Shown here: positions 41,501-45,430 of the stretch, piece by piece | Layout: every line of letters starts with the position of its first letter | Position numbering within the stretch: position 1 is the first letter of the stretch | Assembly: GCA_026419785.1 (NCBI GenBank) | Contig: JAODTK010004810.1 | Location: 62,001-126,000, forward strand | Direction of reading: 5' to 3' | From: Sclerodactyla briareus | Lineage: Eukaryota; Echinodermata; Holothuroidea; Dendrochirotida; Sclerodactylidae | Length of the DNA stretch: 64,000 bases | The notes under the pieces: model-generated | Database searches by the model: none | What the model was told of the DNA's origin: nothing | The model's input: the letters and a program-made list of their open reading frames with translations, nothing else | Program-made: the position numbers and the translations under genes

Positions 41501-41504
41501 CTAG
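756..41504 (+). CDS. AHI1: AHI1/jouberin, spliced gene span (5' end off window)
   Basis: Jouberin is a scaffold of the ciliary transition zone and basal body; loss of the human gene causes Joubert syndrome. The call rests on domain order: a conserved pre-WD region (LRLQLYYPP-like and PSTLYVTVK blocks), WD40 repeats, a linker, one SH3 domain and a basic tail. That order is characteristic of AHI1. Seventeen exon pieces are listed separately, all on the + strand with GT-AG boundaries, and most junction phases agree. The N-terminal half lies left of the window. One WD exon between 10390 and 16208, and possibly a linker exon between 23349 and 25793, were not found. Several exons need one-base corrections to stay open. 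The downstream end is inferred from an in-frame stop in a K/R-rich exon. AHI1 identity is very secure; exact exon ends less so. Confidence 0.93.
1386..1786. mobile_element. MITE family A, copy 1
   Basis: Terminal inverted repeats: GAGGACAACTGCAGG at the left and CCTGCAGTTGTCCTTTAA at the right, about 400 bases apart. The interior matches, in inverted orientation, the element at 23474-23824: both share AGTTTGTG-ATGTG and TGTGCAAGATCA followed by a GCATCCCAT motif. No transposase is present. Intron sequence on either side (855-1385 and 1787-2316) shows nothing recognisable. Confidence 0.75.
2317..2442 (+). CDS. AHI1: AHI1 exon: PSTLYVTVK block
   Basis: Forty-two codons, phase 0 to 0, reading [20 protein letters not shown] and then [20 protein letters not shown]. 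Jouberins carry a [18 protein letters not shown] block at this position. The acceptor is TTATAG and the donor GTGAGT. The frame is intact. The 3' part of the exon together with its donor seeds the tandem array that follows (2348-3045). Confidence 0.93.
2348..3045 (+). repeat. Tandem array of about 170 bp derived from AHI1 exon 3' end plus donor
   Basis: The exon part starting at CCATCTACACTCTATGTGAC (2352) and the following intron recur at about 2524, 2695, 2871 and 3024, the last copy truncated. The anchor GGAAGGTACAGG occurs at 2491, 2660 and 2836, with a variant near 2988. A further fragment (ACTATGTGACTGTTAAACCA) lies at 3422-3442. Copies lack the VYQWW start and a good acceptor. The second copy is out of frame and reaches TAG, so these are pseudo-exon copies. 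Several keep an ATGTGAGT donor. Confidence 0.88.
3475..3785 (-). mobile_element. tRNA-derived SINE
   Basis: Read on the minus strand, the head (3785 downward) has an A-box-like TGGCCTAATTGG and a B-box-like GTTCGAGCCC about 40 bases on, as in a tRNA-derived Pol III promoter. The body contains AAAGCACT(T/C)... blocks around 3520-3545. The 3' end abuts CCCTTGGACCA, a piece of the neighbouring 40-bp minisatellite unit. Confidence 0.72.
3800..5076. repeat. 40-bp minisatellite, about 32 copies
   Basis: The unit has the core AACCAACCCAATACTGAATC followed by CCTTGGACCAAGATGGTTGA. Copies differ mainly by loss of one base (AGATGG, AATGG, AGATG and similar) rather than by substitution. Long minus-strand frames of about 390-410 codons run through it only because the repeat lacks stops. 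I regard none of them as genes. It lies in the AHI1 intron just upstream of exon 5142. Confidence 0.95.
5142..5214 (+). CDS. AHI1: AHI1 exon: pre-WD linker ([15 protein letters not shown]...)
   Basis: Acceptor TTGTTTTGCAG, donor GTAGGT. It opens in phase with exon 2317 as [15 protein letters not shown]; jouberins have EE at this junction. The frame then meets TGA. Adding one base near 5185-5190 gives [10 protein letters not shown] and the phase-2 end needed by the next exon ([16 protein letters not shown]). The 73-base length is one short of what the phases require. I infer a one-base deletion in the sequence or gene. Confidence 0.68.
5340..5815 (-). mobile_element. tRNA-headed SINE (family S), decayed copy
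   Basis: Matches the family-S copies at 10860-11262, 35330-35745 and 50560-51590: TTCAGGAAGCCAA near 5393, GATCAGTGAACTC near 5524, CATGAAGTGAGGACCGAGAC near 5690 and ATATTTGCTTGCAAGC near 5783. The B-box (ATTCCAACCC) is degraded. It fills most of the intron between exons 5142 and 6194. Confidence 0.7.
6194..6322 (+). CDS. AHI1: AHI1 exon: RLPGQ-CRIPN block and start of WD repeat 1
   Basis: Contains [20 protein letters not shown] and then [15 protein letters not shown]. This matches the diagnostic jouberin motif W-RLPGQ-CRIPN followed by the first WD40 strand. Acceptor TCTCAG, donor GTAGGC. It starts by completing a split codon (1 base), has 42 intact codons and ends in phase 2 (TG), which the next exon completes. 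Confidence 0.92.
6323..7412. other. AHI1 intron, no gene
   Basis: AT-rich intron. It includes an A-run next to a C-run at 7209-7241, a likely hard-to-sequence spot. Nothing else was recognised. Confidence 0.6.
7413..7466 (+). CDS. AHI1: AHI1 exon: WD repeat 1 continuation ([11 protein letters not shown])
   Basis: Acceptor TTCCTTCAG, donor GTTTGT. Joined to 6322 it reads [16 protein letters not shown], matching jouberin NGRILAAACASRDGYP residue for residue in length. The family then has I-LYE. Here one missing base in a T-run near 7454 would turn the shifted reading into IFIYE and give a phase-0 end. I infer a one-base deletion. Confidence 0.8.
7918..8150. repeat. Dispersed repeat shared with 10620-10850
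   Basis: Blocks such as TTCATATCAAGGACAATTTA, CAGTGAGTGGGAATCCCAG and CTGTGTGTGGCC(T)TGTGCTAC recur in the same order at 10630-10850. No coding content was seen. It lies just upstream of exon 8254. Confidence 0.75.
8254..8361 (+). CDS. AHI1: AHI1 exon: WD repeat 2 (SYDLVWS...[10 protein letters not shown]), frame-disrupted
   Basis: Acceptor CTCACCAG. Pieces in three frames line up in order with the family: [10 protein letters not shown] (family IPSGRF-REL), [11 protein letters not shown] and [10 protein letters not shown] (family [21 protein letters not shown]). At least two single-base losses, near 8283 and 8300, and perhaps one at the acceptor, are needed to read them together. No clear GT donor follows DGT; the sequence runs straight into TAAAAATAAA. 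Either the donor has also lost bases or the exon is damaged. Confidence 0.75.
8490..8940 (-). mobile_element. LINE ORF2 C-terminal fragment
   Basis: The minus strand encodes [20 protein letters not shown] and then [29 protein letters not shown], a familiar C-terminal signature of non-LTR retrotransposon reverse-transcriptase ORFs (CR1/Jockey-like). The frame is broken between the two parts. It is truncated at the 5' end and has no RT core. Confidence 0.8.
8941..9817. other. AHI1 intron, no gene
   Basis: Intronic sequence with a G-rich tract at 9510-9540 (GGGGGGCTGGTGGGGGGAGG). Nothing else was recognised before the acceptor TTGGCAG at 9817. Confidence 0.6.
9818..9987 (+). CDS. AHI1: AHI1 exon: WD repeat 3 ([15 protein letters not shown])
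   Basis: Reads [20 protein letters not shown] and then [17 protein letters not shown], against jouberin [21 protein letters not shown]. After ATG the WD strand continues one frame over as [12 protein letters not shown] (family CYDSMIRIWK), then returns to the original frame to give the phase-1 end that the next exon requires. Two compensating one-base indels near 9930 and 9980, both in G/C runs, explain this. Donor GTGAGT at 9988. Confidence 0.87.
10259..10390 (+). CDS. AHI1: AHI1 exon: WD repeat 4 ([14 protein letters not shown])
   Basis: Acceptor TTTTCCAG, donor GTAAGA. Reads [20 protein letters not shown] and then [17 protein letters not shown], matching jouberin [31 protein letters not shown]. 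The frame is intact and ends in phase 1 after RDL. The following WD exon of the family (block [20 protein letters not shown]) was not found downstream. Confidence 0.94.
10416..11265 (-). mobile_element. SINE family S, composite copy
   Basis: On the minus strand from about 11262 the head reads GAATGGTATAGTGGTTTCAG (A-box-like), and 11205-11222 carries a textbook B-box, GGGTTCGAATCC. The 3' end has TCAAA repeats (TTTGATTTGATTTGATT on the + strand at 10408-10425). The middle (10620-10850) is the dispersed repeat also seen at 7918, so two repeats are interleaved here. Confidence 0.72.
11266..12094. other. AHI1 intron, no gene
   Basis: A segment near 11485-11545 (TGATACCAAGCAGAGATGATAATATTTG) recurs near 12800-12835, flanking the LINE fragment. 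The expected WD exon was looked for here and not found. Confidence 0.5.
12095..12720 (+). mobile_element. LINE reverse-transcriptase C-terminal fragment (RTE-like)
   Basis: Reading across frames: VFCYLGG, then [22 protein letters not shown], and further on [15 protein letters not shown] and [15 protein letters not shown]. The order YLG - R---AW--- - V-P-L-YG - L-WFGH--R - GRP--TW matches the C-terminal part of RTE-type LINE ORFs. Frames are broken, so it is a dead copy. Confidence 0.8.
12960..15003. repeat. 69-bp tandem array
   Basis: The unit includes GTAGCTGATTGTTAGGTACT, then GTACGGTAAGTGTAAATTAT and TGCTGGTCACTACAAGGAGG. From about 13550 to 14530, and again at 14590-14900, consecutive copies are identical over 69 bases. 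Left copies (13190-13540) and interspersed ATTTATTAGTCACATAAAGG variants (14540, 14890, 14950) diverge. Each unit carries a perfect donor-like CG|GTAAGT. A right-hand boundary is seen near 15003. Confidence 0.97.
12987..13138. mobile_element. 152-bp MITE inserted at TA inside an array unit
   Basis: Termini are CCGTATTCTTTTCGCTAAGC (left) and, reverse-complemented, CCGTATTCATTCCGCTAAGC (right), both continuing to GCCC. TA lies on both sides (12985-12986 and 13139-13140). Removing the element restores GTAAGG-TA-AGTGTAAATT, the same string as neighbouring array units, so the empty site is visible. No transposase. A TA target is typical of Tc1/mariner-type elements. Confidence 0.88.
15096..15594. 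mobile_element. Outer inverted-repeat element (host of nested insertion)
   Basis: TGCAGAACCCAGTTA at 15096-15110 is matched exactly in reverse complement at 15580-15594. After subtracting the inner element only about 70 bases of outer sequence remain, which would form a hairpin-like mini-element. No coding content. Confidence 0.7.
15121..15547. mobile_element. Inner MITE, 427 bp, nested
   Basis: Termini are AAGGGCCGGTCACACTATAA (left) and, reverse-complemented, AAGGGCCCGGACACACCATA (right), continuing to ACGAT on both sides. TA flanks it at 15119-15120 and 15548-15549. It interrupts the outer inverted-repeat element. No transposase frame was seen. Confidence 0.82.
15740..15990. repeat. Two-copy tandem duplication, about 150 bp
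   Basis: Two versions of GGCTTTTCC(T)CGTTA-AGACAACAAGTTCT followed by TTTGT-CATGC and GTTCTTTT are present, at 15766-15860 and 15908-15990. No coding content. Confidence 0.7.
16208..16341 (+). CDS. AHI1: AHI1 exon: WD repeat ([17 protein letters not shown]...[13 protein letters not shown])
   Basis: Acceptor TTTTTTAACAG, donor GTGACA. Reads [27 protein letters not shown], then [18 protein letters not shown], matching jouberin [20 protein letters not shown] and [22 protein letters not shown]. The two parts are in different frames; one extra base after GGTAACCTC (near 16289) would account for it. It ends in phase 1, completed by the exon at 23213 (TG|DQMAS). Confidence 0.9.
16342..17418. other. 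AHI1 intron with a dispersed repeat
   Basis: Segment 16560-16840 resembles 34400-34720: CACTCCTT---GTTGAT, GGCACTTTC, CTAGAATTT, CTGCAA-TT and AGGGACATTTTT occur in the same order. A C-run lies at 16846-16858. No gene seen. Confidence 0.55.
17419..22112 (+). mobile_element. H1 family element, long copy with about 14 internal dimers
   Basis: The leader TTCCTGACGAAGTCAGATAA at 17419 runs into a (GT)n tract and GTGACGCC. A 310-bp unit then repeats in tandem to about 21900. Each unit has two related halves: CTTGTAAACACGATAACTTG...ATGAACCCTATTGTTTTGGG, and CTTGTAAACACGATAAGTCC...AGGAACCCTATTGTTTTGGT. The tail holds CAGACGTTATGTTGCC and ends in the hairpin AAGCC-TTTT-GGCTT, then TCTGG, then T. Leader and tail are shared with 48861-50463 and, inverted, with 40688-41130. 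I infer a non-autonomous Helitron-like element. No protein is encoded. Confidence 0.8.
17453..17516. repeat. (GT)n microsatellite
   Basis: About 32 GT dinucleotides in the H1 leader. The other H1 copies have only short GT runs at the same place. Confidence 0.97.
22600..23040 (+). mobile_element. LINE reverse-transcriptase C-terminal fragment (RTE-like), copy 2
   Basis: Frames read [35 protein letters not shown] and [20 protein letters not shown], in the order seen at 12095-12720 and in RTE-type LINE C-termini (V-PA--YG, then L-RIG D-V--R). It lies directly upstream of AHI1 exon 23213. Broken frames, inactive. Confidence 0.7.
23213..23349 (+). CDS. AHI1: AHI1 exon: last WD blade ([16 protein letters not shown])
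   Basis: Acceptor TTTCTCTCCAG, donor GTAAGT. It begins [15 protein letters not shown], then one frame over [20 protein letters not shown] and VFTYDSK, matching jouberin GEQVAMYSDLPFKSPI and [24 protein letters not shown]. One base missing near 23270 (GAGACTACC) joins the two frames and gives the phase-1 end. The start phase agrees with the exon ending at 16341. Confidence 0.9.
23474..23824. mobile_element. MITE family A, copy 2
   Basis: Left end TTAAAGGACAACTGCAGG; right end, reverse-complemented, TTGAACGACAACTGCAGG. The interior pairs in inverse orientation with the copy at 1386-1786. No transposase. Confidence 0.8.
23870..24698 (+). mobile_element. H2 family element, copy 1
   Basis: Contains degenerate tandem units of about 120 bp (GTTTG(C)TGGATTTTCATGAAACTTGGT, GGAGGTCATTCAACGT, CTAATTTGCATAATT). 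The end is GCGATCACGC-like sequence followed by a perfect 10-bp palindrome GGCGATCGCC (24680-24689), TTGTT and CTAG, then T. The last 250 bases match 46080-46308. The left end is uncertain. Confidence 0.72.
24699..25344. other. AHI1 intron, no gene
   Basis: Searched for an additional linker exon. A frame ending YPFN|GTATGT near 25036-25095 has a wrong entry phase and was not accepted. Confidence 0.5.
25345..25725 (+). mobile_element. SINE family S, 5'-truncated copy
   Basis: Runs in the opposite orientation to the copies at 10860 and 35330: GTGAGCAGTCGCTGACATGA, CTTCCGCTCCTCCAGGTTCT, ATGTAAAATGGCGGTCCCAG, CACTAGTC, then TTGATGAGCC, TTGGCTTCCTGAACCCAT and the tail GATCAAATAAA. The tRNA-like head is missing. 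Confidence 0.75.
25793..26037 (+). CDS. AHI1: AHI1 exon: post-WD helical linker
   Basis: An 81-codon open exon with a phase-1 start that fits exon 23349, donor GTGAGT at 26038 and phase-0 end. It contains [20 protein letters not shown] and a charged heptad-like stretch [20 protein letters not shown] ending TVM, a probable amphipathic helix or coiled coil. Jouberins have a comparable KQRLETVTEVI-like segment here, but similarity is weak; placement rests on order, strand, phase and openness. The acceptor (AAATTAG) has a poor pyrimidine tract; an alternative at 25810 would break phase. Confidence 0.75.
26011..26510 (+). repeat. 55-bp tandem array derived from AHI1 exon 3' end plus donor
   Basis: GTGAAGGCTA, the coding sequence of exon 25793 near its end, recurs at 26011, 26067, 26122, 26178, 26234, 26290, 26346, 26398 and 26453. 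Each copy carries AACTAGCGACAGTCATG-like sequence followed by GTGAGTTTATGGTTATTCC. So the last 27 exon bases, the splice donor and 28 intron bases form the unit, giving up to eight extra ATG|GTGAGT donors. Confidence 0.95.
26511..28734. other. AHI1 intron; one unrecognised open stretch
   Basis: Two short + frames, 26767-26952 ([20 protein letters not shown]...) and 26962-27249, have protein-like composition, but I recognise neither and see no consistent splice context. They may be a transposon remnant. The rest is AT-rich with nothing recognised. Confidence 0.4.
28735..28925 (+). mobile_element. SINE family S, 3' fragment
   Basis: GATGTAAAATGGCGACCCTG, CACTAGTCCAGATGAGAAGG, ATAATGAGCCTCAATAAACT and the tail AATTTCAAATCAAATC match the 3' half of the copy at 25345-25725. 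Sequence from 28926 to 30671 shows nothing recognised apart from a C/T-rich tract at 29490-29530. Confidence 0.72.
30672..30784 (+). CDS. AHI1: Candidate AHI1 exon: P/S/T-rich linker
   Basis: Acceptor TTCAACCCCAG, donor GTACTG. In the phase handed over by 26037 it is open and reads [20 protein letters not shown] and then [17 protein letters not shown]. Jouberins have a flexible SPP-containing linker between the helical segment and the SH3 domain. Two other frames are also open, so this depends on phase, position and composition. The phase-2 end does not fit the phase-0 start at 33769; an indel or an unseen exon lies between. Confidence 0.5.
30900..31400 (+). mobile_element. Decayed H1 family fragment
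   Basis: GT-rich start (TGTATGTGTGTCTGTGTGTC), GGTCAACTGAGGTCAAAGTC, TTTGTAAACACA, later AGGTCACCTGAGGTCAA and GTCAACACGATGACTGT are recognisable H1 monomer pieces. It ends at an A-run (31377-31399). Confidence 0.6.
31401..33768. other. AHI1 intron, no accepted gene
   Basis: G-run at 31762-31781. Segment 32820-33220 contains a B-box-like GGGTTCGCATCC and may be an old SINE. A possible exon at 32520-32559 was rejected for phase. Confidence 0.45.
33769..33809 (+). CDS. AHI1: AHI1 exon: [10 protein letters not shown]
   Basis: Short exon with a strong acceptor (TTTCATTTCTTCTGCAG) and donor GTGAGT. It reads [13 protein letters not shown], matching the jouberin AQEILHQFGF motif just before the SH3 domain. 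It ends in phase 2 (CA). The SH3 exon begins in phase 0; one more G at that acceptor would give DQGPAG and close the gap. Confidence 0.78.
33810..34840. other. AHI1 intron with dispersed repeat copy
   Basis: 34400-34780 is related to 16560-16840 (CACTCCTT-CGTTGAT, GGCACTTTC, CTAGAATTT and AGGGACATTTTTGCC in order). No gene. Confidence 0.55.
34841..35104 (+). CDS. AHI1: AHI1 exon: SH3 domain
   Basis: An intact frame of 87 codons: [20 protein letters not shown], then the SH3 core [40 protein letters not shown] and [11 protein letters not shown], then TAG at 35102. ALYDY, the WW pair, G-GYFPANYV and the RSDEL-L---D acidic face are all present, so the ligand-binding surface looks functional. SH3 domains bind proline-rich partners. 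The exon may stop at TAG (short isoform) or splice at a weak phase-0 donor (CAT|GTGGAG at 35096, or TAT|GTAGAG) to the open phase-0 exon at 37027. Confidence 0.95.
   Translation, partial: GPAGKAVFTFNPDVSAAPKDPADYRIVRALYDYTAQRSDELNLLEGDVITVLHEDNENWWMGELDNGYQGYFPANYVEDISHRTHVE
35330..35745 (-). mobile_element. SINE family S, near-complete copy
   Basis: The head on the minus strand has an A-box-like ATAGCATAGTGGTATCAG and a B-box-like GGCTCGAATTCC. The 3' part reads AAGCCAAGAAGGCTCATCGA on the + strand near 35362. TCAAA-type repeats (GATTTGATTTGA) occur at 35106, next to the SH3 exon stop. Confidence 0.75.
36000..36130 (+). repeat. H1 monomer fragment
   Basis: AATGAGTACATGTTCCCTCT, TGTTTTAGGGTCAGG and ATGTCATCTGAGGTCA correspond to the first half of the H1 dimer. 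Sequence on both sides (35746-35999, 36131-36661) has nothing recognised. Confidence 0.6.
36662..36776. repeat. Inverted repeat, about 115 bp
   Basis: TATATCCACATGATAATGCA (left) pairs with TGCATTATCCTGTGGAAATA (right), 18 of 20 positions complementary, and AGGGTTT/AAACCCT pair just inside. The loop is about 60 bases. It could be a small palindromic MITE or a structured transcript. Confidence 0.75.
37027..37146 (+). CDS. AHI1: AHI1 exon: post-SH3 tail
   Basis: Acceptor CACATAGCTTCCCAG, donor GTAAGT; 40 codons, phase 0 to 0: [20 protein letters not shown] and [20 protein letters not shown]. Low-complexity and basic, as expected of the disordered tail after the SH3 domain in this family. Strand, phase and the phase-0 junction with 39239 support inclusion; there is no sequence-level family match. 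Confidence 0.62.
37080..37620 (+). repeat. Tandem copies (about 165 bp) of exon 37027 3' end plus donor
   Basis: AGGAAGGACAAAGGTGCTGC-CAAGAGT plus CATGTAAGT (exon end) is repeated as GGAAGGAATGACAAAAGTGC-TGCCAAGAGT plus CCATGTAAGT near 37253-37303, and as GGAAGGTCCAGCTCATCTTA near 37425. GATGATGTTGGTGGTATT and TTCATTGC intron blocks repeat too. Fainter copies lie near 37590 and 38050. This is a third exon-end/donor duplication in the same gene. Confidence 0.8.
37621..39238. other. AHI1 intron, no gene
   Basis: Nothing recognised beyond a faint array copy near 38050 and a T-run at 38842-38853. Confidence 0.55.
39239..39318 (+). CDS. AHI1: AHI1 exon: acidic tail segment
   Basis: Acceptor TTTCCCTGACCAG, donor GTGAGT. 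Phase 0 to 2: [20 protein letters not shown] and EAEPATT. The phase-2 end is completed by the single A of exon 41396. No direct family motif; included on phase, strand and good splice sites. Confidence 0.6.
39319..40687. other. AHI1 intron; SINE-like fragment
   Basis: 39700-39800 (CACCCCGATCATAGGAACCAG) resembles, inverted, the tail of the SINE at 60327-60510. Nothing else recognised. Confidence 0.45.
40688..41130 (-). mobile_element. H1 family element, short copy
   Basis: On the minus strand it starts TATTCCTCGATGGAGCC, has AAGAATCTATGCAGTCATGA as in the copy at 48861, a short GT run, GGCTTGTTAACAC and about one dimer of the internal repeat (ATACCAAGT, GGGGTCAT..., GAGTACAAAAACCCTGG). It ends GTAAGCCTTTTGGCTTCCTGG followed by T. 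A minimal copy with the same leader and tail as the two long ones. Confidence 0.78.
41396..41504 (+). CDS. AHI1: AHI1 terminal exon: basic C-terminus
   Basis: Acceptor TTCTTCTTTCAG. The single starting base completes the codon from 39318; the exon then reads [35 protein letters not shown] and TAG at 41502. Vertebrate jouberins also end in a lysine/arginine-rich tail with a GRKV-like motif, so GRGKV supports this as the real end. A donor-like GTAAAG at 41482 means a further exon cannot be excluded. Confidence 0.6.
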
Positions 41505-41644
41505 ATGCTCCCACAGGAGAGCTGCCCCTTGATCGGAGGCGGAGGAAGAAGGTCCTTGCAGATACGAACCTCTGAAACCATGCTTGAATATGCATCTACT
41601 CAAGATGTGGAGTTCCACGGTTAACCCGGGTCGGTCAAACCAAG

Positions 41645-42300
41645 GAACCTAACAATGGTACCAAGGAACCTAACATGGTACCAAGGACCCTAACAATGGT
41701 ACCAAGGACCCTAAAAATGGTACCAAGGACCCTAACAATGGTACCAAGGACCCTAACAATGGTACCAAGGACCCTAACAATGGTACCAAGGACCACTGAA
41801 CCAATGGTACCAAGGACCCTAACAATGGTACCAAGGAACCTAACAATGGTATCAAGGAACCTAGCAATGGTACCAAGGAACCTAACAATGGTACCAAGGA
41901 ACCTAACAATGGTACCAAGGAACCTAACAATGGTACCAAGGAACCTAACAATGGTACCAAGGAACCTAACAATGGTACCAAGGAACCTAACAATGGTACC
42001 AAGGAACCTAACAATGGTACCAAGGAACCTAACAATGGTACCAAGGACCCTAACAATGGTACCAAGGAACCTAGCAATGGTACCAAGGAACCTAACAATG
42101 ATACCAAGGACCCAACAATGGTACCAAGGACCCTAACAATGGTACCAAGGACCCTAAAAATGGTACCAAGGAACCTAACAATGGTACCAAGGAACCTAAC
42201 AATGGTACCAAGGAACCTAACAATGGTACCAAGGAACCTAACAATGGTAACCAAGGAACCTAACAATGGTACCAAGGACCCAAACATGGTACCAAGGAAG
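41645..42300. repeat. 21-bp minisatellite, about 31 copies
   Basis: Unit GGTACCAAGGAACCTAACAA plus T. GAACC and GACCC variants come in blocks. Twenty-one bases keep frame, so both strands are open (MVPRNLT- and LLGSLVP-type peptides), but I regard neither as a gene. It lies just after the predicted AHI1 stop, possibly in its 3' UTR. Confidence 0.96.
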
Positions 42301-42529
42301 TTTACTTGACCAAAAATGTAGTTTTTGGTCAAGGGGGTGAAGTGAGGTCTACATGTCGGGGCATGAGATGCAGCCCCCCCCCCACCTTGGCCCCCTGTCA
42401 ACCAAATCGTGGAGCCACCTTTGGCAGACAGTTAAACCAGAAGAAGGGAAATCGTGCTGTAGAGGAATAATCAATTTGCTGAATGCCTCTGCTCCCTTGC
42501 TCTGTTTGGGATTTCATTGTACAAACTTG

Positions 42530-42938
42530 CATTATAACCTACACTTTGATAGCCAAAATCTTGCTAACAACCTACATTTTCCCCTTTATTACCCAAAACC
42601 TTGATATTTATTCTACATTTAATGTTATATAGAGAACAATATTGCACACTGCCACATGAAAATGGTATATAAAGGAATATTTTCAAATCTAGGCAATTCA
42701 TTGCTGTGGATCCTAGTAGTATGGATTGTTTTTTGACAGTACCGGGAATATGCAGGTCAGTCAGTATTCTACTGACAGATTAGACTTCTTGCACGGAAAT
42801 ACTAGTCAGTGGCCAGAGTCAGACAAATGTCAGTACTGGAGCGGGGCTCGCTACATTGCTAGCAATGATGATAAATCCCCCTCCACCCCACCCTCTTTGA
42901 TAACAAAAACCGTGCTAACAACCGTCACCTTGAAAAAC

Positions 42939-42970
<32 letters not shown>

Positions 42971-43640
42971 CCTCTTTTTTTAAATAAATTAATGGCATAT
43001 AGAAAATAACAGACACACACTGCCACATGAAATTGGTTTATGAGGAATATTTTCAAATCTAGGCAATTCATTGCTGTGGTTCCTAGTGGCATGAATATGT
43101 TCAACAGTTCAATAAATATTCAAGTCAGTTTTTATCAAACAAATTAAGAGTTCTTGCAAAGAAATACTAGTCAGTGGCCAGAGTTAAATGAGAGACAAAT
43201 GTCAGTACTCGAGCGTGGCTCGCTACAGTGCTAGCAATGTTGATACCCCCCCCCCTCCCTCCCACACCACCCTCTCTGATAACAAAAACCTTGCTAACAA
43301 CCATCCATGTCACCTTGAAAACCCAAACCTTGAGATTTTTACAAGTAGCGTCATAAAAAAACAACATGACACACTGCCACATGAAATTGGTTTATGAGGA
43401 AATATTTTCAAGTCCATGCAATTCATTGCTGTGGATCCTAGTAGCATGAATATGTTCAACAGTTCAATAAATATTCAAGTCAGTTTTGACAGACAGATTA
43501 GCGTTCTTGCCAAGAAATACTGTTCAGTCGTCATTGCCAGACAAATATCAGTACTGGAGCGTGGCACGCTACAGTGGTGGTAATGTTGTTACCCCCCCTC
43601 CCTCCACCCCACCCTCCTGATGAAATAAGCCCTGCATTCA
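42530..43640. repeat. 360-bp tandem repeat, three copies
   Basis: AATATTTTCAA(A/G)TC(T/C)A-GCAATTCATTGCTGTGG occurs near 42680, 43040 and 43400, each followed by CCTAGT(A/G), AGTCAGTGGCCAGAG-like and GTCAGTACT-GAGCG-GGC blocks, then a pyrimidine-rich stretch. A 26-base T-run (42943 on) and C-runs mark the copy ends. No coding content. Confidence 0.85.
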
Positions 43641-45430
43641 GAGGACCTGCAAAGTTATTGATTACAAATGGATTTTCAAGTTGGACTTCCAAAACTCTTG
43701 CCGACAAACCCTTGCCGACGAGTAATCCTGTAGGTTGAAATAGGATTCATTCATAGAAATGCTTCATGCTATTTTAGTGCGAAAGTTCACTTGACCTGTT
43801 TCATGATGGAGAGGTCGCAGGTCACGCCAATTTCAAATAATATGAGACAGGATTCTTGCATGTCATGCTCAAATTGATTCATTCACCTTGAATAGACCAC
43901 CTTATATTGTATTGGTGCAATTCTCATTGGTGTTTTAAATGCTTTTTCATTTGCTTTTTGGTGTTTATTTTTATTTGACAAAAGTTTTGTACGCTGGTGC
44001 ATTCATTGGTTGTTCTGATTATATAAATTATGTTCTAGGGAATGTGTGCCATCCACATCAGCCTATATATAGTACTCCACAGATGTACACAATTCTTTTA
44101 ATTGGCTATTTTCAGACAACTTCATATGCGCAAGATCAATTGTGGCACCATGCCACCAAGCCAAATGGAGTGATAGAACATTTCAATTAGAGGGAATTAG
44201 TTCATTAACATTTATTATGAATAGGCAAAAATTTCATTGTGTATTTCTATGATATATTACTCAGTGTGTGTGCTGTTGGTGATTGTTTTTCCCTGTGAGG
44301 TTATCTCGTTGGGCCAAAGATCAAGGGGGATTGGGAGCTGATGGGTGATGATGTAGAGGGGGAACGGTTCTACAATTGGGATGACACTGATACCATCAGG
44401 AAAGAATCATTAGAGACACCCTGTGCAGGGTACTCATTGACACAACCCCCCCCCCCTCTCCATGACTCACCAAACTACCCACCCCCACCTCCGTTTGAAA
44501 TGTTTCGATGTCTGATTTAAAATTGAAAATGAAAAATTAATTGGCTAAAAATGTTTTTGTGGAGAGGGGGAAGAATGAGATACCTCCCCCCACCATCAGG
44601 AACACCCCCCTTTCTGGCAATGTGGGAGGTGGGGGAGGGGTATACCAAAGAACATATGTGCCAACAATGCACATGGTGCTGTATGTAAGCTTCGGAGTAG
44701 GGGGGATACAACAAGGGTACCACAGCTAGTAGAAGCTTGTGAGCAACCACTCGGTCAAACTCAGAAGGTTATTCATAACTTTTTTGACAATTCCCCCATA
44801 ACTGACTGATCGCAGGTTTTCTTTCATGAATTTCAGCTTATTTTCAGGTCAAAGTGTACTTCCCGAATGTGACTTTCAGGAAGGCTTCAATTATGGAACG
44901 CCTATCGAGTCAATAAACAATAGAGATACAGTTAAAAAAACTGAATAGGATTTGGTACAAGTTCCATCTTTCGACAAATAGTATTGTGTGACCTATTGCA
45001 GGGAATGAAAGCATTCATCATCTGTTTATTATAACACCAACTACAAGGAAATTGGCAACTTTTTGACGTGATTTGTAAATTTTGTGTAGCAAAACTTGTC
45101 TTGTGACGAATGTTTGGTGGCTGTATTTGTTGTACCGGATATTATATAAGCGCATGTGTGGGTGTTGGTTTTTACATGGTAAACCCACAACTTTTCGTCT
45201 TCTTATGCATATCAACATTCCAACAAGGGAAAAAAACTTGAATATTGTTGCATAGAAGCGTGCAGTGGTGATTGTCATGTGGCAACAACATTGCTCAATA
45301 AGCTGTTCACAACTGCATGTGCAATGCTCCACCAAAACATTTGTCAGGTATTGATGATAGTTCCCCTTTGGCGATAATGTTACTTAATATTTTGTGAGCG
45401 GGTCGGTTTACCTTTAGTTCCGTTTTCTAT
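43641..45430. other. Intergenic, no gene
   Basis: Several pyrimidine- and C-rich tracts (44446-44490, 44586-44640). No domain or splice-supported frame was recognised. Confidence 0.55.

Noticed and set aside
41670-42401. Open frames of 243 (minus) and 153 (plus) codons
   Set aside because: A 21-bp repeat has no stops in several frames. No start context, splice site or family match.
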